A stretch of DNA of 64,000 nt from Litsea cubeba (Eukaryota; Streptophyta; Magnoliopsida; Laurales; Lauraceae), in the NCBI GenBank assembly GCA_012931725.1, contig CM022949.1:10570139-10634138 (forward strand), in the 5' to 3' direction. This document shows, one piece after another, positions 54,501-64,000 of this stretch. The position numbers and the translations under genes were made by a program. A model generated the notes under the pieces. It worked only from the letters and a program-made list of their open reading frames with translations. It was not told the origin of the DNA and searched no databases. How positions within the stretch are numbered: the stretch's first letter is position 1; each line of letters begins with the position of its first letter.

Positions 54501-57500
54501 TTGGATGCATGTGTTCATCACATCAAACACCCCAAGTGGATTCCAACTCCTCCTCAACCATGGATCCATCCTTATAGTGGGGGTTTCCCTTTCATGGCCA
54601 ACCAAAAAGGATATTTCAAGGTTCACAAAACCCTAGGTAAATATTGAAATTTCATTCCCATTTGATGAGGGAATGCTAGAGATTAAAAGGGTCTAATGGC
54701 ATTAGTCCATTTCAATGTTTTAGACCAATAGCTGTTTTCCTTTCTCAACATCCAATAGCTTTGCATATGGATCTTCTTGTGGGGTTTTCATAAGATCTTG
54801 TGGGCAACTAGTTTGTCAAAGTTTCTTGGTTCACGTGCGTGGAGTCCTATTAGTTTTGTTATAGGATATCCCTAGTCAATACATCATTTGTTCATTTTCT
54901 CTAACCCATATATTAATATGAATATCAATGTACCATATAATGGTGCCAACCTATATTTTATTTAAAATGGTCTTTCATTTTAAATTAGGGATCTCAAGGA
55001 GAATCACCATTAGCTTGTTGGGGTTTTAAACAAATACAGAAATTTTATTTCCTATGCCTTATAGCTGTCTGAGGTGACGATCGAGGAAGAGGTATGTGTC
55101 AAAAGAGGAAGCACAAAGATGAGATTATTTAAGAAGTTTATGTGAGTACTGTTCGACTCACATGTTCTAATGAATTTGATATGTTAATGTTAGTAATGGC
55201 CTGGACTAGATAGGTTGCTAAAATAAGCTTCTTGAGTTTAAAAAGATGACTGTAGGACTGCCTTTCTCTCACGCACACGCGCGCGCATGCCTTAGTGGGC
55301 ATCAACCATGTTAATCACATTACCATAAAAAGGTTATTTTCAATAAAAGATGATGTTTTTTGTGTGTGTGGGTGGGGGATGGGGATCACATCTTTCCTCT
55401 TTCTCTTTTCTTTTTTGGAAGAGAAAACCTATTATTTAGCCATTTATTTTGAACTTAATGACTTTTATTCTATTGTCTCTCCATGTGATTGATAGCTACA
55501 AAAACTGTCATGGCTCCTAACGGGGTCTTGTGTTTCTATCCAAGTTTATCTTCTCCATTTACCAAAGCTTTCATATCTAAGTCTGAAAAGTCATATGCAT
55601 GCATGCGCGAGTGAATTGTAATAAATTCATGTATTAGATATGGACTAAGGTGGACGAAATATCAGTGCAATTAAATAATTCTACTTCTAGATTTAAAAAG
55701 TCCAAAGCCTTTAGATCGTATTGGTTTTTCTATGATTGAATCTAATGGTAGATAGCAACGAGATCAGAGTCAAATTAGGGCCATGCTAACACAAGTAAGT
55801 CGGGTGCGCTTGAAAGGATTGGATTCATCATAGGTATGATTCATCAAAAAACAAAAACAAAACTGAAAAAGACGTGTAAATAAAGTAGGCATTTTTTAGA
55901 GTTTGTGTTGGTTGGTTTATGGAAGTGGAACATCAATTCTTTGAAATGGAATCTTACATTGGACCATTTCGTATCCACTGGTTACTAGTTGGAGTCCTTG
56001 TCTTGGTATGCAGAAAAGGAAATCAATGGACCTTCCACCCCAATCACCTTCACGATCATCAAACATCAAAGGAGGCCCACCCATCTTCTCTAATTCTCTC
56101 ACAATAATCGGTTACCACAATGTTAAAGAAAACCTGGGTGGGATTCATTTTTATTTTCTTCTTTCAGAAATTGTTAATGGAGGTGTATACAATAAATTAA
56201 GCTGTAAATCAGGAAGACTTTTCAACTGTCTCATAATTTTGTCATTGCTTCAAACATGAGGCAACAAACAGAGATATTGGCTGTTGAAAATAGAATATGG
56301 AAGACCAATATGGACAAATATAACTGAAGGTGTTAGTTGTGCTTAACTGTATTCTGTAGATGAGTTAGGTTGGACTGCCTCTTTCTGTGAGGGAGTATCC
56401 AGGTTCAGAAGAGGAAGAAGACGACGATTATGGGTAAAGGTATTGGCGATGATCGATACCGATACCGATTTTATTGATTCAGTCCAAAACCAAAATAGAT
56501 TGGTATTATGTTATGACCTCCTTTAAAAATTATATTTTGTTATTTATTTTACATGTACAACACTTTAAAAACAATGAAAAATGAAGATGTGCAATATTCT
56601 ATATTGATATATGATAATATGTTTTTTTTTTCCTAAAAGACCAAAAAAATTTGAAATATCTGCTACAACCTATAAGGAGTATCTGAAACTTGTGTTCTAG
56701 AGGATCATTAGAACATAATAATTAACTTAGGTAAGATTCTTCCTTGACAGCTTGTAGAGAGGCCTGCCTAGGGTCAAAGTGAAAACTATTGTGACAACCA
56801 AAAGGGGCTTTTTCAGCATGTTTAGATCACTAGGGTTCATGGACACTTTAGAAGGGGCAAGCTCTCAAAAAAAAAAAATCAATGACATCAGTCAATTCTA
56901 TCCCCCTCCAACAGTCAAAATAATTTCACCTTTGACCGAATAATAGCCATCCATTTCATATGCAATACCCATAATCCAGCATCAGTCTCATGGGGCCAAT
57001 TTATTTCACTCATATGCAACAAGGCCTCTTCTTGTTTTGACCCTTTAACACCCATGCAATGTAGAGGATGGACTGATTCTACCACACTCCCATGATCATG
57101 GTTCGCAACAAAACAAAAATGGAACACATGATACAAGATACTAAAAGTAAAGGGATAGGTTGATACATGAAGAGACTCTATTTCAACTCTCTATTCCTAC
57201 TCCTTTAAATCACTAAAGTTGGTTTGGTATCTTTGGTGCAAAGGGCCTGTTTGAGTCCCAATGAATACATTTTTTTATTAGAATGCCTTACTTGAACAAA
57301 GAAAAAAAGTGGGGAAAATTGTCCACACTTCTGAGAAGTTTTCTGCTGCCTTCTATTTCACATCCAAGCCAACCCTAATAAGAAGCACCCATCTCTAGAA
57401 TCTAAAAATAGAAGTCTAAGCACTACTACTTGTCAGAGTGGATTTAGATGACTTAGACAAATACTGGTTCAGCTGCACTGTCTTGTTTAGAATAATACTT

Positions 57501-57943
57501 CAATAGTAAATGACACACGTGAACGCAAGTAATAAATTAGCTCAGTACTGCACACATGTATACGATTGCATGAAATTTGAGAGGTTTGTGGGTAAGTTTC
57601 TTTATATAGCATTCTTCCAAGAAATAAAAAGACTCCAATAAATTCTTCCCAAACAGATTATGGACAAAAATTATTCTCCTCTTTTCATTATACATGGAAT
57701 AGAACAAGGTTACAATAGAGATTGAATAAAGAGCAAGAAGGCAAGGAAGCCTACTTCCAATGGCTTCTTTCGAGCCTTTAAAAAGAAAAAAAAGAGAAAA
57801 AAGAAAAAGAAGAGAGAGAGAGTACAAATGGCTGCTTTTTCTTTGTTTGGTTTTTCCAAAGAAGAATACATATGTAAATATGCCTTTCCAATTTCTACCA
57901 TGGACATTTCCTCGGGGTTAAGAATTTTTTCTTTTACACCCTT
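51535..57943. other. Intergenic
   Basis: No gene I can support. Small repeats include a GT tract at 54240-54251, GCATGCATGCGCG near 55600, and a CGATACCGATACCGATT block near 56455 that looks like a MITE end. The last few hundred bases hold the 3' flank of the TPP gene. Confidence 0.4.
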
Positions 57944-60196
57944 CTATGTCCTTGGAGTGAGACGCTTCCACTCTACCAGGCGATGCAAAAAAGTCATTAC
58001 CTATTTTCAAACAAAACCACAGGATAAAGAAAAACAACATTATATAGAGAACAATCTATTATTTAATAGGTTGATAGGTGACTAGATTTGTATTTGAGAC
58101 CTTACCTCAGAGGGTTCTTGGAGAGAGTAAGAAGCATTAGTATCCTTGGGAATTTTGGATACAAGAATGCCAAATCCTTGTCCTCTATCACGCAAAACCT
58201 ATCATGAGCACCGAAGATGAGAGTCTAAGAAAGACTTCATTACAAACAAATAAACACAGTAATTGATACTTTATAAAGTAGAGAAAATCTTGACACCTTA
58301 AAAGCATCCTCATCTGTCCGATCGTCACCAATGTACACCGGCAATACATCATTGCAATTGGCAAATCCTGGAGAATTGAAACATGATTGATTTAAGCGGT
58401 GGTTTTTGTGCCATGATTTTTAGTTCTAATTACTCTTAATTCAAATGATGGGATGCTTTACTTACCAAGTGACTCCAACAAAAATTCAAGAGCCTTCCCT
58501 TTGTCCCATTTAATCGTTGGGCGAACCTCTAATACCTGCATTAACCAACAAAAATTAGTTCATATTAATCTCACACACCCTTCTTGCAAGTCCAAAAGCC
58601 AGAAAAAAGGAATGTGGACTAATTGGTAGGAGCTGCTTGTCACACCTTTCTTCCTTGAGTGAGCCTTAGCTTTGGGTACTCCTTCAAAACTGATCTAACC
58701 TGCTCTGCCAGTGCACTCCACCACTGAAATGCACAAGAATATAATCCATCAAAACCATATTGAGAAGTATCCACAGATTAAGGTAGCATGATAGGAATAT
58801 GCAGATTTGAGGATTCTTTACTGCCCCTAAGACAATGCTTTCGTTAATGAGGATTTGTATAGCTAAGGATTCTAAGAAAAATGCATTACATAAACATGTA
58901 TTGATCTGTACCTTCTCATCCACCCGACGAAAGTGCACAGATAAGCAGAACTTGTTGTTCTCCACTTTGGCACCTGGGGTGGATTTAGTTTTCTCCACTA
59001 ATGCTTTGTACACCTGAAAATTGAAATAATAAAAGAAAATGAAAAACCCATTTGTTGTATTGAGGCTGTTTATTTATGTACTAGTAGTAGCCATGTATTT
59101 GTTGTTTAGATACCAACCTCATCTATCATGGGCAAAAACTCACTAGCTGGTTGGAAGAGTACTGGTTTGTTACCCTGAAGAAAGGAAAAGAAGAAAACAT
59201 AAACAAATTACACCACATATACCCAAAGAAACTACAGGAAAAAGAATATTAAGTACTGTTTGTATTAGAAATATTATTATTTTTATTAGTACTGTTGCAA
59301 TATACTCACTTTTTGGTATTCTGCAGGTCCTTTAATGTCCATTCCATGGCTACCAGCGTAAAACAGCCCTGCCAGTTTTACAAAGCTATACACCTAAAAG
59401 AAGGAGAAAAAGGTCAGAAAAAAGGATCCATACCTTTTTAAACGTTTTGTGTTAAAGCCAAAAGAAATAAATGAAGGCAATGTACCTTGGCTCTGCACCT
59501 TCCGCTTACTATTGCAGTAGGAAAGTATCTAGCAACTTCTTTAACAACCTTTCTCATCTGGGTTTTTTTTTTTCACAGGTTTCTAATGTCAGTACCATGA
59601 AAATACAGAGCAAGATGAAGAAGAAGAAGAAACAGAGGAACAGGAAACAAAACTGAAATGGGTATAAAAGATTTAGTAATTCTAACCTGATCGGACATGA
59701 AAGCTCGATCTGGGTCATCTACTATAGGCGATAGTGTTCCATCGTAATCAAGAAACATGACAATCTGTTTCCCCTTCGAAGCGTTGGTAATCTGATCGAA
59801 CTTTTTCAGAGCAGATGGGTGATGGAACTGCCATTGTTTAATCACAATCTTGTTAAAAGATTCCGACTTTATTAAACCATAACTCAAAATACTATTGTAC
59901 ATATGCAAATTTTGGACACTCACAATCCAAGAGCTATAGTCTTCAGCCACAGCCGAGAAGAAAACTGGCGACTTGATGTGTGTTGTAGAAGAAGCTTTCA
60001 CGGGGTCATCTTTCTCCCACAGCTTCTTTCTGGAAAGGGTGATAAAACCTCCAGAGGGCAGTTTCTGCATAGGGGATGACGGCATCGGGGCATATGTGAA
60101 GAGAGATTTGCTCGAAAGCGTCAGCGTTATGGCCATGTTGATGGTAGATTTCGTTATATCTCCAGTATCAGAAACAATCACATTCTGTTTGGTCAT
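57944..60196 (-). CDS. TPP: Trehalose-6-phosphate phosphatase
   Basis: Converts trehalose 6-phosphate to trehalose and phosphate, so it helps set the level of the sugar signal T6P. Eleven minus-strand exons: 60196-59924, 59827-59687, 59557-59486, 59393-59310, 59174-59118, 59013-58912, 58723-58646, 58535-58466, 58367-58297, 58198-58106, 58000-57944. All sites are GT-AG, and the joined 1098 nt give 365 aa, usual for plant TPPs. The start MTKQNVIVSDT resembles other plant TPPs. HAD motif I is DYDGTL at 118-123 (nucleophile Asp118, acid-base Asp120), motif II is SGR at 156-158, the Lys region is PTIKWDKGK, and motif IV is GDDRTDEDAF at 306-315. HFRRVDEK and SKIPKDTNASYSLQEPSE are family signatures. 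No catalytic residue is missing. Which paralogue (TPPA-J) it matches is not decided. Confidence 0.95.
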
Positions 60197-60512
60197 CTTC
60201 TCCTTCTTCTCTATTTACTGTCACAAAAAGAAGAAATAATAAGTTCAGGTTCCTCCAATACCCCCATAAAAATGCACAAGACTTCTCATTCAATTCAGAA
60301 CGGTGGATTAGAAGAATACCCAGAAAGAATTCAAATACTATTTCTTGCAAACGTCTCAAATTAGATATCAACAAAGAAGCATAAGTAGAGTGTATTCTTC
60401 TATAGAAAGTAGAAAGCTCTGTTTTTTTTGCTGCTGCCTTCCTTAACACAAACAGATCAGAGGACTGGGGGTTAAGTAAGTGAGATTGGTGTGCCGAGAC
60501 AAACTCTCCAAA

Positions 60513-60591
60513 GTCGGTTTTTATAGATGCCATAGACAGAAACGGACGAAACGCGGTTGTGGGTCCCACGCAGAGATCTTGAAGACACGTG
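60513..60591 (-). promoter_or_regulatory. Core promoter and G-box of the TPP gene
   Basis: On the minus strand TATAAAAA occupies 60525-60518, followed directly by the DRE/CRT core ACCGAC (60518-60513). A G-box CACGTG is at 60591-60586, next to GGGCCC, about 60 bp further upstream. Transcription probably starts near 60490, giving a leader of about 300 nt. A possible leader-intron acceptor is TTGTGACAG ending at 60218. The motifs suggest stress or light control, by inference. Confidence 0.5.
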
Positions 60592-60599
60592 GGCCCTAT

Positions 60600-63500
60600 C
60601 CTCTCCCACCTTCTTCCCAGACTCTTCCGCCGTCACACCTTCTCATCCCATGAGGCTTTAACTTACAGAAATCCAGAATATGACAAGTAGAACTCCAGAG
60701 TAGAGCCCACCTACTGAAAATCCAATTCGATCGTAAATTAAATAGCTTCAAAGTTTATAACTTTACCTCAACAAGAGTTGGTCTTACGCCCTAAGATTAT
60801 CTCATTTGATAAAAAAAATGTAATAATTTATTACATTTTCCGTTTAACGGTCAATCCGATAATGAAACCAACTGCTTTACCCTTCAAATTAGGGGTACCT
60901 CTTATAATGAAAATACATTTATTTTGAACGGTTTAAATTTTTAATACACGAACTCGATTATATGCTTCCAACTATCAACTCAGGCTTTCTCTAAGCTGAA
61001 TCTTTTAGGAGATGGGAGCTGGCCGTCAAAACAACAGTATCATCCACTCGTGGGACGTGGCCAGCAAATGACAGGTGTCCTACGCGCATTCGACTCAGTG
61101 TCAGATTTGACTTGGCCAAGTGTCGAATTACTGTCCACGTCACACCATCGGTTTGCCCACGGATTCAAAGTGCTGTCTTCGAATATACATATGTTGTAAA
61201 AGAATCCCCCAGCACCTTCCATCTTTGCTAAATTGGCACTTAAAAAAGAGCTAATGCTAAATTATTAAAAAGGCTGGTTGTATTTGCTCTAGATTGTCTG
61301 AAAAACAAGCTGCTGGAAAACCTAACTGGTATACAGCAAAACCATCCGTATCTTATATCTGTGGACTGACTGGTAACAACACAAATACATTTGCAATAAC
61401 CTAATTAGCTAGAAAAAAAAAAAATTGGCTTCTTTCCTTTCCCCTCTTTTTTGAATTTTTACAAAAATAAAATTATGCTTAAATTCTGATTAAATAGATG
61501 AGTGTACAAAAATATAAAAACGACAGATGAGGATGTTGTACATTTGTTTGGATGGAAATACCTTTTGGGGATATTGTCTTCTAAGTTGGCGATGTCGTCA
61601 ATCATTTTTCCATTTTTGTCAAAACTTTCAACTTTGTTTTTTTTAATTTTCTTTTTCTTTTTTTGTCAGCATTAACCTAGTTAGAAACTTTGGCTTCCTT
61701 CTTTTTTCTTCTTTCCTTCTCTTCCTTTTTATCATAAATTTTTATGAAAAATTATGCTGAAACCTTTATTATGGGTAAGTGCACAAAAACATAAAATTGA
61801 GACACAAGAGGGTGTAGTTGCTTTTCTTTTTAATATTGACATCCAAGTTGGCGATATTATCACCCAAGTTGACAATATTATCACATGTCTCCATTCGAAG
61901 TAGGAACAATAGCACTACGTTTGCAAGAACCTAATTAGAGAATTTGGCTTCTTTCCATTTCCCTCTAGCTTTTCTCTTCCTTTTTTATCATCTTAGCTTT
62001 TTATTTCAGTCGGTGGGACACATTAGGAAGAGTGGTCTTAGCTGGCTTTCGTACTACTATTGTATGGCTTTTGTACTGTGAATACGTGCAGTCCATTCAC
62101 CACAGCTCCAAACACAACCTCTGTGTTCACTTAAACTGAATAGGGAAAACTTCTTTTGGCAGTTTGTTGTGATGGCCATGTTAGAAATTAATTAGGTGTC
62201 GAGAGTCCCACGGTTTTGGGTCTGGCCTGGCGTGCTCTTATGGGTGGGTCGAGAGAGATTGGTGGGTGGGGACACATGGCTCGGTGGTCCTGCATTGGAA
62301 AAATAATGTTGGGTCAAGTTGAATGGGGCAGAAGAGGCTTGAGGTTTGAACTATTTGTTAAAGTCATTTGGAGCTTGTCACTACCAATCCGACCTCACTG
62401 GTGCATAGTATTCCCACATTAGGATGCCCCAAGATCCCATTTGCTCCCTTCTTGGGTAACAGACATGTGAAATTGACAGGAGGAAATATAAACCTGATGT
62501 GTCTACATCTCACCTGATGATTAAATGATGGTAAATTTTTAGGTTTAAAAGTCTTTTATACAAGTTGATGGACTAGTAAAAAGGAAAAAAAAAGGCTAAA
62601 GAATATATGAATGAAAATGCTTAAAGTTCAATATGAAGAAGTGTTTTGATTTATTCGAGGATTTGATGCAAAAGATGGATAATTATAACTAAGAAACAAA
62701 GTTTTTACCGTCAATCTCAGCATAGTTGAGACAAGGTTTTGTTGATGATGATCCGAATTTCCTACATCTTCTTGCCTCACATTTCAAAATAGATAGGACA
62801 CCTATGGGGATTAATTGTTAAGGAACATTCAAATCTACAAATGTTTGTTGACCATTTGTTGACAGTTCAAACTTAGGGTATTTCCATACGGTCAAAAAAA
62901 TATGCATGGGTATTTGTAAATGGGTGAATCTTTGCGAGCTGATTCAGTACATTAAACGAGTAAATGTGCTGTACAAAACAAATTAAAATAGTAAATGTGC
63001 TTAAGAACTTTGAGAAAGATCATAACATAAATAGGGCCCACCAATTGTATGGTTTGCATGTGATACAACAATGACCATTGGCACGTACGTTGCTGAATAC
63101 ATGCAATTTGATATTTTGCAACTCAAATGAAGCATTGGTTCAACCACAATCTAATTAGAAGTGACAAGCCAAGTCTTTCAAGAAATCAAGGGCAAAGTGA
63201 GAAATTTTCATTGAAGGGCCACTATATAAAAAATAATGATTATAAGGGGGGGGCGTATAGAAAAGATTTGGGGGCCATGACCACCCCTTGTTCCCATGAT
63301 TCCACACCCCTACTTTCTTGACCTTAGATGCGTAAATTCTCTCGCACGAGGATCACGAAAAAGATGAAAAGCCCTAGATCGATAATATTTATTTTTCAAG
63401 AGCTAAAGTGAGATTTGTGAGAAAGTAATTTTAGTGGTTAGAGATTTTAGTGTGTTACAACAAATGAAAAAAGTAAAGTTCCAACCATAAAAAAAAAAAA

Positions 63501-63732
63501 AATATTTTTTTTTATTTTACTAACCCCAATAGACTTTTACTCCATGAAATACTTTTAGTTATTTCACTACTTCTTGACTTCTCATCTCACTTCAAATTAC
63601 TTTAATTGTATCATAAAAATATAATTTTACTTACTAAGAAATATACTTCATTTGTGCTCAACCATTACTTTTTTCATTGATTTAATATTTAATTTAAATT
63701 ATTTTCTAAAAGATTATCCAATATGTCTTTAA
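60600..63732. other. Intergenic
   Basis: Promoter-proximal and intergenic DNA upstream of TPP with no gene recognised. Two related stretches at about 61430-61520 and 61690-61790 share TTTGGCTTC(C)TT, AAATTATGCT and GTGCACAAAAA/GTGTACAAAAA blocks, so they are an old local duplication. Confidence 0.4.
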
Positions 63733-63902
63733 TGAGAATCAAGGTGCGTTTTTTCCCTAAAGATAACAATTAAACATCATCTTTATTATTACTCTTTATT
63801 GCTTTTATGTAGTCCTGTGAGAATCAAGGTGCTTTTTTCCCCAAAGATAACAAATGAACATCATCTTTATTATTACTCTTTATTACTTTTATGTAGCCCT
63901 CA
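63733..63902. repeat. 85-bp tandem duplication
   Basis: Two head-to-tail copies with period 85 begin TGAGAATCAAGGTGC (63733 and 63818) and share AAAGATAACAA, AACATCATCTTTATTATTAC and CTTTTATGTAG. Few differences. Confidence 0.9.
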
Positions 63903-63933
63903 TATGGCCCAATTAGATACATGTCTATAAGCA

Positions 63934-64000
63934 GGGGCGGATCCAGGATTTCTAATCTGGGGGGGCTGCACTTAAGTTACACTAAGAAAATAACAACAAT
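63934..64000 (+). mobile_element. Start of a GGGGCGGATCC-type repeat, cut by the window edge
   Basis: Begins CAGGGGCGGATCCAGGATTT and continues with GGGGGGGCTGCA. A related end in the opposite orientation lies at about 47225-47272 (on the minus strand GGGGCGGACCTACATATTAG, then GGGGGCTTCAGCC). The superfamily is unknown. Confidence 0.4.

Noticed and set aside
60168..60569. A 133-aa minus-strand frame upstream of TPP
   Set aside because: It lies in the leader and overlaps the TPP start in another frame; it has no conserved motif and is better explained as UTR.
1..64000. CRISPR array, operon or bacterial-type system
   Set aside because: Intron-bearing plant genes and plant transposons fill the window; the repeats found are tandem duplications, not evenly spaced repeats with unique spacers.

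Overview
The window is nuclear DNA from a flowering plant, probably a woody dicot or early-diverging angiosperm; the species cannot be told from the sequence. The evidence is AT-rich intergenic DNA, GT-AG introns, plant-specific gene families (an AP2/ERF factor and a plant trehalose-6-phosphate phosphatase) and plant transposon families (CACTA, PIF/Harbinger-like, hAT-like, LINE, tRNA-derived SINEs).

Three host genes are well supported. (1) A 440-aa WD40 protein of the 'C2A9.03-like' plant family on the + strand, CDS 15619-24162 in nine coding exons. One intron is about 6.5 kb, and a further intron is predicted in the 5' leader, where a diverged tandem duplication lies. (2) A DREB subgroup A-6 AP2/ERF factor of the RAP2-4 type on the + strand, 39028-40044, with no intron in the coding part, a long leader carrying short upstream ORFs, and G-box, CRE and TATA motifs upstream. 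(3) A trehalose-6-phosphate phosphatase on the - strand, 60196-57944, in eleven coding exons that all join in frame to give 365 aa.

Most of the rest is mobile DNA, and many copies can be delimited to the base by target-site duplications (TSDs). At 1-5116 is the 5' part of a CACTA element read on the - strand. It has a TNP2-type transposase, a Transposase_24/TNP1-like gene running off the left edge, a palindromic subterminal repeat array and a CACTACAAGAAA terminus. At 9628-12447 is a 2.8-kb PIF/Harbinger-like element with TAA duplications that keeps only the C-terminal part of a Myb/SANT-like accessory protein. At 31450-36232 is a 5'-truncated LINE with an 11-bp TSD, itself interrupted by a 2.8-kb TG...CA element (32283-35077, 5-bp TSD GGGAT) that looks like a solo LTR. 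Around it are small inverted-repeat elements (MITEs), two SINE families, and several copies of an hAT-like element ending in TAGGGTTG, two of them with perfect 8-bp TSDs.

The three host genes are not organised together: they are far apart, on different strands and in different pathways. No CRISPR array, rRNA gene or confident tRNA gene was seen. The intervals between 40 and 57 kb and 60.6 and 64 kb hold old repeats and no gene I can support.
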